From: CAVQGZ01 sp964400785
GTDB lineage: Bacteria; Actinomycetota; Actinomycetes; Jiangellales; Jiangellaceae
Length of the DNA: 64,000 bases
Assembly: GCA_964400785.1 (NCBI GenBank)
Contig: CAYNWB010000002.1
Coordinates: forward strand, 60,493-124,492
Reading direction: 5' to 3'
Positions 8,552 through 16,987 of this stretch are shown here, one piece after another. Made by a program: the position numbers and the translations under genes. The notes beneath the pieces were generated by a model. The model did not search any database. It was not told the DNA's origin and saw only the letters and a program-made list of their open reading frames with translations. How positions within the stretch are numbered: the stretch's first letter is position 1; each line of letters starts with the position of its first letter.

Positions 8552-10213
8552 TCAGGGGCCGGCGTCGACGGCGGCGCTCGCTGCGACCCGAAGGGCCGCG
8601 TGCAGCGCCCGGTTGGCAGTGCGGTCGGTGCGCACCTCCACGACGCGCAGACCCGGTCGCGGACGCAGCGCCTCCAGCAGCTCAGGACGGCTGCGCGCCT
8701 GCGTGTGCTCGACACCGGCACCTGCACACCACCCCGCGACGTCGGCGCCCGTCGGGGTCGCGAACACGCGCTCGAAGACGTCGGCGAGCCCCGGCTCGCC
8801 GGGCTCGAGAAGACCGAAGATGCCTCCACCGTCGTTGTTCACCACCACCACGGTGAGGTCGGGCCGCGGCTCGCCCGGACCGATCAGAAGGGCGGTGGCG
8901 TCGTGCCAGAAGGCCAGGTCGCCGATCAGCGCGTACCCGGGACCGGGGTGCCCGAGAGCCGCGCCGATGGCCGTCGACAACGTGCCGTCGATGCCGGCCA
9001 GGCCACGGTTGGCGACGATCGCGAGGTCGTCGCGGGGGGCTGCGACCAGGTACACGTCGCGTACGGGCTGGCTCGACCCCAGCAGCAGCAGGCTGCCACT
9101 CGGTACTGCGGCCACGACGTCGGCGACCACGGCGGGCTCGGCCGGCCAGGAGCGGTCGGCCAGCAGGTCTCGCATCCCGAGCCAGGCCCGGGCGCCGGCG
9201 GCGCGCCAGGCGTCCTGCCACTCCGGGCGGCGCTCGCCACGCGGGTGCACGGCCGAGGCCAGCACTGCCGCCCGGTGACCCGGGTCGGGCCACTGGGCGT
9301 GTCGGCCCGGCACCACGACGAGCTCGACGTCCTCGTCGGTCAGCAGTCGCAGCACCGAGCGCGACAAGGTGGGGCGGCCGTACACGACGACCCGGGAAGG
9401 GCGGTGCCGGCGGAGGAAGGAGGCGTCACCGATCACCGCTGGTGCCGAGGGGATCGACGACGGCGCCCCCCAGACGCCCGAGCTCGGCTCGGCGAGCACC
9501 GGCCAGGCGCCGCGGGCACCCGCCTCGTCCGCAGCCGGTCCGGCACCGTCGCCGGCGACCACGACCGTCGGCGTGGCGGCGTCGAGCTGGAGCGGGGCGA
9601 CCGGCTCCACGGTGAGCGACGTGGTCAGCCAGGCAGCACCGTCCGGCCGGCCAGCCGGTGTGGGACCGGTCTCAGCAGTCGGCACCAAGGGCTCGGTCAG
9701 CTCGAGGTTGAGGTGCACCGGCCCGGGGTTCGGCCCTGTGGCCACCGACAGCGCGCGAGCGAGGGTCGCGCGCCAGTAGGGGCCACGAGGCGGCAGCGTG
9801 GCGGCCAGCCCGGCCGACCATCGCACCGACCCACGCAGGATGCCGGTGTGGTCGGTGGTCTGGTTGGCGCCGACCCCGTGCAGGTCGGCCGGTCGGTCGG
9901 GGGTGAGCACGATCAGTGCGAGACCGCTGTGCCGGGCCTCCAGCACCGCCGGGTGCAGGTTCGCCACAGCGGTGCCTGACGTGCACACGACGGGCACCGG
10001 TGCACCGGTGGCACGGATCAGGCCCAGTGCGAGAAAGCCTGCCCCCCGCTCGTCGATGCGGACGTGCAGGCGTAGCAGCCCCGACCGGTCGGCCTCGGAC
10101 AGGGCGATCGCCATCGGCCCGCTGCGCGAGCCCGGGCTGAGGACGGCCTCGCGCACACCGCCGCGCACCATCTCGTCCACCAGCGAGCGAGCGAGCTCCA
10201 TGCTGCCTGTCAT
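8552..10213 (-). CDS. menD: SEPHCHC synthase
   Basis: Thiamine-diphosphate enzyme, 553 residues, joining isochorismate with 2-oxoglutarate. Visible marks: VLSPGSRSGPMAIAL and the glutamate in DERGAGFLALG (cofactor activation) at the N-terminus, CTSGTAVANLHPAV, and the C-terminal ThDP motif starting GDLAFWHD and ending NNDGGGIF. I chose the ATG at 10213, which overlaps the menC stop as ATGA, so the two are coupled. Transcription from menC-menD could continue into the metY riboswitch, since no terminator is visible between them. Confidence 0.95.
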   Translation of the reverse strand: MTGSMELARSLVDEMVRGGVREAVLSPGSRSGPMAIALSEADRSGLLRLHVRIDERGAGFLALGLIRATGAPVPVVCTSGTAVANLHPAVLEARHSGLALIVLTPDRPADLHGVGANQTTDHTGILRGSVRWSAGLAATLPPRGPYWRATLARALSVATGPNPGPVHLNLELTEPLVPTAETGPTPAGRPDGAAWLTTSLTVEPVAPLQLDAATPTVVVAGDGAGPAADEAGARGAWPVLAEPSSGVWGAPSSIPSAPAVIGDASFLRRHRPSRVVVYGRPTLSRSVLRLLTDEDVELVVVPGRHAQWPDPGHRAAVLASAVHPRGERRPEWQDAWRAAGARAWLGMRDLLADRSWPAEPAVVADVVAAVPSGSLLLLGSSQPVRDVYLVAAPRDDLAIVANRGLAGIDGTLSTAIGAALGHPGPGYALIGDLAFWHDATALLIGPGEPRPDLTVVVVNNDGGGIFGLLEPGEPGLADVFERVFATPTGADVAGWCAGAGVEHTQARSRPELLEALRPRPGLRVVEVRTDRTANRALHAALRVAASAAVDAGP

Positions 10214-11169
10214 CGCACGACCTCCCCGACGCGCTCGAGCCGGCTGCGCCACCAGGCAGCGCGCGCCGACGGTGCGGCCAGGGCAGCCAGCCGCTGCGGG
10301 GAGACGGTAACGGGCCGAGCCGCGACCTGCCCGTCCACGGGCAGCAGCGGGTCGTCGGTGACGTCCTCGGCCAGCAGCGCGCCCGTCCCCAGGCCGCAGG
10401 CGTAGGGCAGGTCGGGCAGCGCCGCAGCGAGAGCCAGCCCTCGTGCGAGCCCGACGCTGCTGTCCAGCGCGCTGGAGACCACGACCGGACGGTCGAGCTG
10501 CTCGGCCAGGCGCAGCGCGGGGGCCACTCCCCCGAGCGGTGCCACCTTGAGAACCACCACGTCCGCGACCCGAGCCGCCAGCCGGGGGTCACGGCCGAGG
10601 CGCACCGACTCGTCGACGGCCACCGGGACGTCGACGCGGCGGCGTAGAGCCGCCAGGTCGTCGAGGCCGGCGCACGGCTGCTCCACGTACTCCAGCCCGC
10701 CCGCGGCCCGCGCGTAGACGGGCAGCAGTCGTAGCGCGGCGTCGAGGCTCCAACGACCGTTGACGTCGATGCGCAGCCGTCCGGCCGGGCCGAGCACGTC
10801 CCTGACCGCCTCGAGCCTGGCCAGGTCGTCGCGCTCGTCCTGGCCGTGCTCGGCGACCTTGACCTTCGCCGTCGTGCATCCCGGGTACAGCGCGAGAACC
10901 GCGGGCACGTCCGCCGCAGGCACGGCGGGCACGGTGGCGTTGACCGGGACGAGGTGGCGCAGCGGACGAGGCGCGGGTGTCGTGGCCGCCTCGAGGGCGG
11001 CCCGCAGCCACGGCACCGCTGCCGCGTCGTCGTACTCGACGAAGGGGGCGAACTCGACCCATCCCTGCTCACCCCGCCAGATCGCGACCTCTCGCTCGCG
11101 CAGCCGCCGGAACGGCGCACGCAGGGGCAGGCGCACAACCGCCACGTCGTTGACGGGGAGGGTGGGCAC
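10210..11169 (-). CDS. menC: o-Succinylbenzoate synthase
   Basis: Enolase-superfamily dehydratase, 319 residues, making o-succinylbenzoate from SHCHC. Visible catalytic and metal-binding features: KVKVAEHG (KxK motif), RIDVNGRW (first acidic metal ligand), EYVEQPC (second) and PVAVDESVRLG (third), then VVLKVAPLGG with the opposing lysine. The GTG at 11169 gives the usual length and start VPTLPVNDVAVVRLPLR. Divergent from menB across 19 bases. Coupled to menD by a four-base overlap. Confidence 0.92.
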   Translation of the reverse strand: MPTLPVNDVAVVRLPLRAPFRRLREREVAIWRGEQGWVEFAPFVEYDDAAAVPWLRAALEAATTPAPRPLRHLVPVNATVPAVPAADVPAVLALYPGCTTAKVKVAEHGQDERDDLARLEAVRDVLGPAGRLRIDVNGRWSLDAALRLLPVYARAAGGLEYVEQPCAGLDDLAALRRRVDVPVAVDESVRLGRDPRLAARVADVVVLKVAPLGGVAPALRLAEQLDRPVVVSSALDSSVGLARGLALAAALPDLPYACGLGTGALLAEDVTDDPLLPVDGQVAARPVTVSPQRLAALAAPSARAAWWRSRLERVGEVVR

Positions 11170-11175
11170 GAGGCC

Positions 11176-11181
11176 TATTCT
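11176..11181 (+). promoter_or_regulatory. Probable menB -10 element (leaderless)
   Basis: TATTCT lies exactly seven bases before the menB GTG at 11189, and no Shine-Dalgarno sequence is present. Confidence 0.5.
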
Positions 11182-11188
11182 CGCCCGC

Positions 11189-11971
11189 GTGAGCACCCAG
11201 TCGGCCCATCCGTTCGACCCATCGGTGTGGCGCGAGGTGGAGGGCTTCGACTTCACCGACATCACCTACCACCGGCTGCACGTCGAGGGCACCGACCGAC
11301 CGGTGGTGCGCGTCGCCTTCGACCGGCCCGAGGTGCGCAACGCCTTTCGNNNNNNNNNNNNNNNNNNNNNNNNNNNNNNNNNNNNNNNNNNNNNNNNNNN
11401 NNNNNNNNNNNNNNNNNNNNNNNNNNNNNNNNNNNNNNNNNNNNNNNNNCTGATCCGCACCATGCCGAAGGTGGTGATCTGCCTGGTTCCGGGCTGGGCG
11501 GCCGGCGGGGGTCACAGCCTGCACGTGGTGTGCGACCTGACCCTGGCCAGCGCCGAGCACGCGCGGTTCAAGCAGACGGACGCCGACGTCGGCTCGTTCG
11601 ACGGCGGCTACGGCTCGGCCTACCTGGCTCGCCAGGTGGGGCAGAAGTTCGCCCGAGAGATCTTCTTTCTCGGTCGCCCCTACACCGCCGCGCAGGCCCA
11701 CGAGATGGGCATGGTGAACGAGGTGGTGCCGCACGCCGAGCTGGAGGCCGTCGGCATCGAGTGGGCGCAGACCATCACGGCCAAGAGCCCGACCGCACAG
11801 CGCATGCTGAAGTTCGCCTTCAACCTGGTCGACGACGGCATGGTCGGCCAGCAGGTGTTCGCCGGCGAGGCCACTCGGCTGGCCTACATGACCGACGAGG
11901 CCGTCGAGGGGCGCGACTCGTTCCTGCAGAAGCGCCCGGCCGAGTTCGAGCGCTTCGGCTGGGCCTACTGA
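11189..11971 (+). CDS. menB: 1,4-Dihydroxy-2-naphthoyl-CoA synthase (interrupted by an assembly gap)
   Basis: Crotonase-family enzyme that closes the naphthoate ring from o-succinylbenzoyl-CoA. The sequenced ends match MenB closely: VRVAFDRPEVRNAF before the gap, and MPKVVICLVPGWAAGGGHSL, VVCDLTLASAEHARFKQTDA, DVGSFDGGYGSAYLARQVGQ and the C-terminal LQKRPAEFERFGW after it. From my memory of mycobacterial MenB, about 79 residues lie between the two flanks, including the catalytic SGGDQ loop. The 100-N run allows only 33, so the true gap is probably about 240 bases. The GTG start is preceded by TATTCT at seven bases. Confidence 0.93.
   Translation: MSTQSAHPFDPSVWREVEGFDFTDITYHRLHVEGTDRPVVRVAFDRPEVRNAFXXXXXXXXXXXXXXXXXXXXXXXXXXXXXXXXXXLIRTMPKVVICLVPGWAAGGGHSLHVVCDLTLASAEHARFKQTDADVGSFDGGYGSAYLARQVGQKFAREIFFLGRPYTAAQAHEMGMVNEVVPHAELEAVGIEWAQTITAKSPTAQRMLKFAFNLVDDGMVGQQVFAGEATRLAYMTDEAVEGRDSFLQKRPAEFERFGWAY
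11350..11449. other. Assembly gap (100 N) inside menB
   Basis: Exactly 100 N, the conventional filler for a gap of unknown size. Its length should not be read literally: the MenB family expects roughly 240 bases here. Confidence 0.99.
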
Positions 11972-11976
11972 GCCAC

Positions 11977-13086
11977 GTGCAGGTCGTCACGGCCCACAGT
12001 GGGCAACCTGTGCAGCAGCTGGTGGGTGCGGTCGCCGACGCCCTGTCGTCCGGTCCGGCGCTCACCGTGCTGCCCGACGCACCGCCGGCGTGGCAGCGCA
12101 CCATCCGCGACGCCGTGCGCGCCGACAGGGAGGTACGGGGCCCGGGGCTGGTGGTGCCGACATCCGGGTCGACCGGCGCACCGGTCGGCGTGGTGCTCGG
12201 CGCACCGGCGCTGCGGTGGTCGGCGTCTGCCGTGAACGAGCGCCTGGGTGGGCCCGGTGCGTGGGTGCTGGCACTGCCCGTCACCCACGTCGCCGGGATC
12301 ATGGTGCTGGTGCGGGCCGTGGCCGGGGGGACGGCGGTGGTGCAGCTGGCCGACGACTGGCACCGGGCCCTGAGCGAGCTGCCCCCCGGCCGTCGCTACA
12401 CGGCCCTGGTGCCGACCCAGGTACGGCGCCTGCTCGCCGACGACCCGTCCGTGCTCGCCCGCTTCGACGCGGTGCTGGTGGGCGGCGCCGGCCTCGACCC
12501 GCACCTGCGCATCGAGGCCGAGCAGGTGGGCGCGCGGCTCGTCGAGTCCTACGGCATGACCGAGACCTGCGGCGGCTGCGTGCACGACGGCGTACCCCTG
12601 CCGGGCGCCTCGGTGCGGCTCGGACGTGCGGGGCACGTGTCCATCGCCGGTCCGATGCTGGGCGAGGCCTACCGGCATGCTGACGGCGACGACGCGCTCG
12701 CCGCGGACGGGTGGTTCACGACCAACGACGTGGCGCAGTGGCACGAAGGGCGGCTGCGCGTGCTCGGCCGGACCGACGACGTGGTGGTCACCGGTGGGGT
12801 GTCGGTGTCGTTGGCGCAGGTGGACGACCTGCTGGCCGGTCACCCGGACCTGGCGGACGTGGTCGCTGTCGGGCTGCCGGACGAGGAGTGGGGCACCCGC
12901 GTCGTCGCGGTGGCCGTGCCTGCCCCCGGGGCCCACCCCACGTGGCAGTCCGTGCGCTCGTACGTGGCCGAGCGCGCCGAGCCGGGCTACGTGCCACGTG
13001 ACCTGCTGCTGGTGGACGACCTGCACCGCCCGGGTCCGGGCAAGGTCGACCGTGCCGCGCTGGCCCGACGACTCGGAGGCACGTGA
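11977..13086 (+). CDS. menE: o-Succinylbenzoate--CoA ligase
   Basis: Short acyl-adenylate-forming enzyme, 369 residues, activating o-succinylbenzoate with CoA and ATP. Marks: VVPTSGSTGAPVGVVLG (phosphate-binding loop; the usual lysine is replaced by valine), ESYGMTETCGGC, the GRTDDVVVTGGVSVSLAQVDD hinge region (A8) and the terminal PGPGKVDRAAL carrying the catalytic lysine. The shortened N-terminal domain is typical of actinobacterial MenE. The GTG start lies five bases after the menB stop, and the stop overlaps the menA start (TGATG). Confidence 0.92.
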   Translation: MQVVTAHSGQPVQQLVGAVADALSSGPALTVLPDAPPAWQRTIRDAVRADREVRGPGLVVPTSGSTGAPVGVVLGAPALRWSASAVNERLGGPGAWVLALPVTHVAGIMVLVRAVAGGTAVVQLADDWHRALSELPPGRRYTALVPTQVRRLLADDPSVLARFDAVLVGGAGLDPHLRIEAEQVGARLVESYGMTETCGGCVHDGVPLPGASVRLGRAGHVSIAGPMLGEAYRHADGDDALAADGWFTTNDVAQWHEGRLRVLGRTDDVVVTGGVSVSLAQVDDLLAGHPDLADVVAVGLPDEEWGTRVVAVAVPAPGAHPTWQSVRSYVAERAEPGYVPRDLLLVDDLHRPGPGKVDRAALARRLGGT

Positions 13087-13961
13087 TGGCCACACCCGTG
13101 CAGTGGTGGCAGGGCGCTCGTCCGCGAACGTTGCCCGCGGCGGTGGCGCCTGTGCTGGTGGGCTCCGGCGCTGCAGCGGCCGAAGACGGCTTCGTCGCGG
13201 TGCGGGCCCTGCTCGCCATGGGAGTGGCGTTGGCCCTGCAGGTGGGCGTCAACTACGCCAACGACTACTCCGACGGCGTGCGCGGCACCGATACCGACCG
13301 CGTCGGGCCGATGCGTCTCGTCGGCTCCGGCGCCGCTCCTGCCGCCATGGTGCGCAGGGCAGCGTTCGCTGCCTTCGGCACCGCCGGCGTCCTCGGGCTG
13401 GCACTGGTCGCCCTGACTGGGCAGTGGTGGCTGCTCGCCGTGGGAGCGCTCGCGGTGGTCGCCGCCTGGGGGTACACCGGCGGCAGCTCCCCGTACGGGT
13501 ACCGCGGCCTCGGCGAGGTGTCGGTGTTCGTGTTCTTCGGCCTGGTCGCCACGCTGGGCACGACGTACGTGCAGCTGACCTACGTCACCACGGCGTCGGT
13601 GCTGGGCGCGGTGGCCGTCGGGGCGCTGGCCACCGCGATCCTCGTGGTCAACAACCTGCGCGACATCCCGAGCGACCGCGCCTCGGGCAAGCGAACCCTG
13701 GCCGTGCGGCTCGGCGACATGTGGACCAGACGGCTGTTCGTGCTGCTGCTCGCCGTGGGCTATGCCGCCGTCGTCGCGGTGGCGCTCGACGGCTACCCCC
13801 GGGCGCTGCTCGGTTGGCTCTCGCTGCCCTGGGCCGTGCGGGCCGCGGCACCGGTGCAGAACGGGGCCACGGGCACCGCGCTGATCGGCCCGCTCGGTGA
13901 CACCGGACGAGCCGAGCTCTGGCTAGCGGTCGGGCTCACCGTCGGGCTCGTCGCGGGCTGA
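13086..13961 (+). CDS. menA: 1,4-Dihydroxy-2-naphthoate polyprenyltransferase
   Basis: Integral membrane UbiA-family prenyltransferase, 291 residues with about eight or nine helices, attaching the isoprenoid tail to DHNA. Two Mg-diphosphate motifs are present: NYANDYSDGVRGTD (residues ~57-70) and VVNNLRDIPSDRASGKRTLA (~188-207). A GTG one codon upstream (13083) is also possible. The start overlaps the menE stop. The 3' end overlaps the DUF4229 gene by 39 bases in convergent orientation. Confidence 0.94.
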   Translation: MATPVQWWQGARPRTLPAAVAPVLVGSGAAAAEDGFVAVRALLAMGVALALQVGVNYANDYSDGVRGTDTDRVGPMRLVGSGAAPAAMVRRAAFAAFGTAGVLGLALVALTGQWWLLAVGALAVVAAWGYTGGSSPYGYRGLGEVSVFVFFGLVATLGTTYVQLTYVTTASVLGAVAVGALATAILVVNNLRDIPSDRASGKRTLAVRLGDMWTRRLFVLLLAVGYAAVVAVALDGYPRALLGWLSLPWAVRAAAPVQNGATGTALIGPLGDTGRAELWLAVGLTVGLVAG

Positions 13962-14192
13962 CGGCTCGTCGTGGGCTGACTCGTCGAGCCGGGCGTTGAT
14001 CGTCTGCTGGCGGGCCGCCAGCGAGGCTGACACCTCGTCACGAGCGCGGTTGAGGACGAAGATCGAGATGACCCCAGAGACCAGGAACGAGACGAACAGC
14101 AGCACCCAGCCGCGCAGGGTGAGCAGGTAGCCGACTCCCGCGACGACAGCGAGCAGGGCCAGGCGCAGGGCGGTGTACTTCAGCAGGGCCAC
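13923..14192 (-). CDS. DUF4229 small membrane protein
   Basis: An 89-residue protein with two transmembrane helices (about 7-26 and 29-47) joined by a tight turn at LRGWV, then a charged, Asp/Glu-rich cytoplasmic tail. It fits the actinobacterial DUF4229 family, which is commonly found beside menaquinone genes; its function is unknown. The GTG start is nine bases after the stop of the upstream PLP enzyme gene. The tail overlaps menA by 39 bases. Confidence 0.75.
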   Translation of the reverse strand: MALLKYTALRLALLAVVAGVGYLLTLRGWVLLFVSFLVSGVISIFVLNRARDEVSASLAARQQTINARLDESAHDEPSARDEPDGEPDR

Positions 14193-14201
14193 GGCTCACC
14201 A

Positions 14202-15125
14202 TCATCCCCGATCCGTCGGCGCCCGGTTACCCCCGGACACCACCGCCACCTCGACGCCCTCCACCGGGTCACGTCGACCGCGCCGCGCCGCCGCCACCGA
14301 GACGGCGCCGCTGGGCTCGGTGCTGATGCCCAGATCGTCCAGCCACTGCTGGGCGGCCATGATCTCGCCCTCGCTGACCGTCACCGCGCGGACGTGCCGC
14401 GCGGCCAGGTGCGCCCACGGGAGCCGACCGACGCTGGGCAGGCGCAGCCCATCGGCGACCGTGCGGGACGTGTCGCGCACCGACCACGCCACCAGGCGCT
14501 TCTGGTGGACACTGTCGACGTAGTCGGCCGCCAGGTCGGGCTCGACCCCGACCGGGGTGACCCCGGTGTCGTCGAGGGCCACGGCGATGCCACTGAGCAG
14601 CCCTCCTCCCCCGATGGGCGCCCAGACACGTCGTAGGGGCAGGCCGAGTGCCCGCGTCTGCTCGAGCAGCTCCAGCGCGACCGTCCCCTGACCGGCCATG
14701 ACGTCGAGGTGGTCGAAAGGGGGCACGAGCGTGAGTCCTTGCTCGACCAGCGCGGCGGCCCGCTCGGCGCGCTCGGCCACGGCCACGACGACCACCGTGG
14801 CTCCCGCTGCCCGGATGGCTGCCACCTTGTGCGGCAGGGCGTTGTCGGGCACGACGATGGTGGCCGGGCAGCCCAGCGCCGCAGCCGCCTCGGCGAGGGC
14901 CCGACCGTGGTTGCCCGACGAGTGGGTGACCACGCCGTGGGCCCGTCGCTCGGCGGGCAACGAGGTCAGCGCGCTGAAGGCCCCTCGCGCCTTGAACGCC
15001 CCGCTGCGCTGCTCGTTCTCCAGCTTCAGCCACAGCGTCGGGTCGGGCGTGGGCACGAGGCGGGTGCGCTGCACGAAGGGTGCGATGCGCACCGCCGCTG
15101 CACGCACGTCGTCCCTGGTCAGCAC
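14202..15125 (-). CDS. Threonine dehydratase-like PLP enzyme
   Basis: Fold-type II PLP enzyme of the serine/threonine dehydratase family, 308 residues with no C-terminal ACT domain. Marks: KLENEQRSGAFKARGAFSAL containing the PLP lysine (around residue 50), THSSGNHGRALAEAA, the phosphate-binding loop PIGGGGLLSGIAVAL and the C-terminal STEPSGAVSVAAA. Such single-domain enzymes may be catabolic threonine/serine deaminases or racemases, and sequence does not separate these. The GTG at 15125 was chosen because homologues begin near TRDDVRAAAVRI. Confidence 0.85.
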   Translation of the reverse strand: MLTRDDVRAAAVRIAPFVQRTRLVPTPDPTLWLKLENEQRSGAFKARGAFSALTSLPAERRAHGVVTHSSGNHGRALAEAAAALGCPATIVVPDNALPHKVAAIRAAGATVVVVAVAERAERAAALVEQGLTLVPPFDHLDVMAGQGTVALELLEQTRALGLPLRRVWAPIGGGGLLSGIAVALDDTGVTPVGVEPDLAADYVDSVHQKRLVAWSVRDTSRTVADGLRLPSVGRLPWAHLAARHVRAVTVSEGEIMAAQQWLDDLGISTEPSGAVSVAAARRGRRDPVEGVEVAVVSGGNRAPTDRG

Positions 15126-15191
15126 GGCACAGCCTGCAGGTCGACACTGATCGACATACCCTGGTGCTGCTGCCGGGAGAGGAAGGGACAC

Positions 15192-15446
15192 ATGAGTCGC
15201 GCGCTGCCGCTGATCGTGCTCGTCGCGCTGACCGTGTTCGCCGTCATCGACGCCATCATGACACCGCGCGAGCAGCTGCCCGCCAAGGTGTGGTGGGTGC
15301 TCGGCATCCTGCTGCTGCCCGTGGTCGGCCCGCTGGCGTGGCTGCTCGTCGGTCGGCGTGCCCGGCGCGGCTCCGGCGGCTCCGGCGGGGCCTCACGGCC
15401 ACCGGTCGCCCCGGACGACGACCCCGACTTCTTGCGGGGGCTCTGA
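15192..15446 (+). CDS. Small membrane protein with PLD-nuclease N-terminal domain
   Basis: 84 residues: two transmembrane helices (about 4-23 and 33-53) followed by a basic then acidic tail ending PDDD-type residues and FLRGL. The WWVLGILLLPVVGPLAWLLV segment fits the PLDc_N family, which occurs alone as small envelope proteins of unknown function. A GGAAGG ribosome-binding site precedes the ATG, and TACCCT at about 15157 may be its -10. Confidence 0.7.
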   Translation: MSRALPLIVLVALTVFAVIDAIMTPREQLPAKVWWVLGILLLPVVGPLAWLLVGRRARRGSGGSGGASRPPVAPDDDPDFLRGL

Positions 15447-15505
15447 CCCCGGCGGGCGCGGGTGGCCGGTCCGTTTCTGTCGGACCCCGCGGGCATGATT
15501 CGAAC

Positions 15506-16987
15506 ATGAGTACGAACTCTGCGGTCGGGATCGCTGCCCCCACGTACGACTCGTGGACCGACGACGAGTGGGCCGCACACCTGGACGACAGCCAGGCTGC
15601 CGCCGCCCGCGACCACTGGGCGCGGTTCATGCGCCTGTACGGCGACGAGGCTGATCCGGCGCCTGGGGCTCCGCTGAGCGACGACGACCTGCTGCGAGCG
15701 TTGGCCGACGTCGAGGCTCTCACCACGCAGCTGATGGCGCTGCAGTCGCGCCACCTGCGCGCGCTGCGCGACCGGCGTGTGACGGAGCAGGCAGCGCACC
15801 GCAGCGACCACTCGCCGCAGGAGTGCACGCGCGGTTGCTGCGACCCCGACGGCTGGGTGACGCTCGAGGTAGCTCAGACCCTCGGCGTGACCGAGCGGCA
15901 GGTCGAGCACCGCATCGATACCGCCGACCGGCTGCTGCGGTATGCCGCGGTGCATGATGCCGCGGTCGACGGGCTGCTGCAGGCGTGGACCGCGACCAAG
16001 CTGCTCGAGCACCTCGACGAGCTGGCTCCACACGTGTCGCAGGCCAGGCTCGAGCGCATCGAGCGCGCCACCGTGGCGTGGCTGCTCGACCGACCTCGCA
16101 CCGTGGGACAGCTCAATGCGAGGATGCGCCGTCTGCTGATCCAGGTGCGTGGCCCGGACGCCGACTCGAATGCTGCCGCGCGCCGCTTCGTGCGCGTCAC
16201 CCCGGCCGATGCCTGCGGGCTCGCCACGCTCGTTGCTCGCCTGCCCGAGCCCGACGCGGTCGCGATCGCCGCCACGGTGAACGCCCTGGCATGCGACCCG
16301 GTCGACGGGGACGACACCCGCACACACGAGCAACGCGGGGCAGACGTGCTCACCGCCTGCGTGACGGGGCTGCTCCCCGCCCACGGACGTCCGGGCGACC
16401 TCGAGCTCATCGTTCGCAGCGAGGGGTCGCTGAGCGTCCACCTCGATGTCACCATCCCGGCCGACCGCCTGTGCGGCGCCGCAGGGCCGGCCGAGGTGCC
16501 CGGGTACGGGGCCGTACCCGCCGCCACCGCCCTCACGCTCGCCGGCCAGGCCGACGGGCACGTCACCGCGCGACCGTTGGTCTACGACCCCGGCACGGGC
16601 CGGCTGCTGGGTGCAGGGACGGGCGTCGGTGGCTCTCGCGTGACCTGGCTCGACGACTTGATGCCCGGCAGCGGCTACGAGCACCCACCGGTACTGGAGC
16701 GCATCGCCGTCATGCGGGACGGGACGTGCCGCGCGCCGGGGTGCTCGCGTCGCGCCGCCCGGTGCGACTGCGACCACGTCGTGCCCTACCCCGAGGGGCC
16801 GACGAGCATCGACAACACCTGTTGCCTGTGCCGGCGCCACCACCGACTCAAGACCCACGCCCCGGGGTGGTCGCTGCGCATGGCCGACGACGGCACCGCG
16901 GTGTGGACGACACCGACCGGCCGCACCCTCACGACCGACCCGGTGAGCTACGCCGCCGAGCTACCCGAGGATCAGACGCCGCCGTAG
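15506..16987 (+). CDS. DUF222 / HNH endonuclease domain protein
   Basis: 493 residues. The first ~360 form the DUF222 (13E12-repeat) domain, and the C-terminus has an HNH nuclease fold: CRAPGCSRRAARCDCDHVVPY, then DNTCCLCRRHHRLKTH, with zinc cysteines and the catalytic Asp-His pair. This multicopy family is abundant in high-GC actinobacteria and is often linked to 13E12-type mobile elements; its role is unknown. No transposase or repeats flank it here, so mobility is not supported. CATGAT lies six bases before the ATG. The tail overlaps ccsB by 16 bases in opposite orientation. Confidence 0.85.
   Translation: MSTNSAVGIAAPTYDSWTDDEWAAHLDDSQAAAARDHWARFMRLYGDEADPAPGAPLSDDDLLRALADVEALTTQLMALQSRHLRALRDRRVTEQAAHRSDHSPQECTRGCCDPDGWVTLEVAQTLGVTERQVEHRIDTADRLLRYAAVHDAAVDGLLQAWTATKLLEHLDELAPHVSQARLERIERATVAWLLDRPRTVGQLNARMRRLLIQVRGPDADSNAAARRFVRVTPADACGLATLVARLPEPDAVAIAATVNALACDPVDGDDTRTHEQRGADVLTACVTGLLPAHGRPGDLELIVRSEGSLSVHLDVTIPADRLCGAAGPAEVPGYGAVPAATALTLAGQADGHVTARPLVYDPGTGRLLGAGTGVGGSRVTWLDDLMPGSGYEHPPVLERIAVMRDGTCRAPGCSRRAARCDCDHVVPYPEGPTSIDNTCCLCRRHHRLKTHAPGWSLRMADDGTAVWTTPTGRTLTTDPVSYAAELPEDQTPP

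Noticed and set aside
15506..16987. 13E12-type mobile element
   Set aside because: The DUF222/HNH gene is linked to such elements in databases, but no terminal repeats, integrase or target duplication is visible here.
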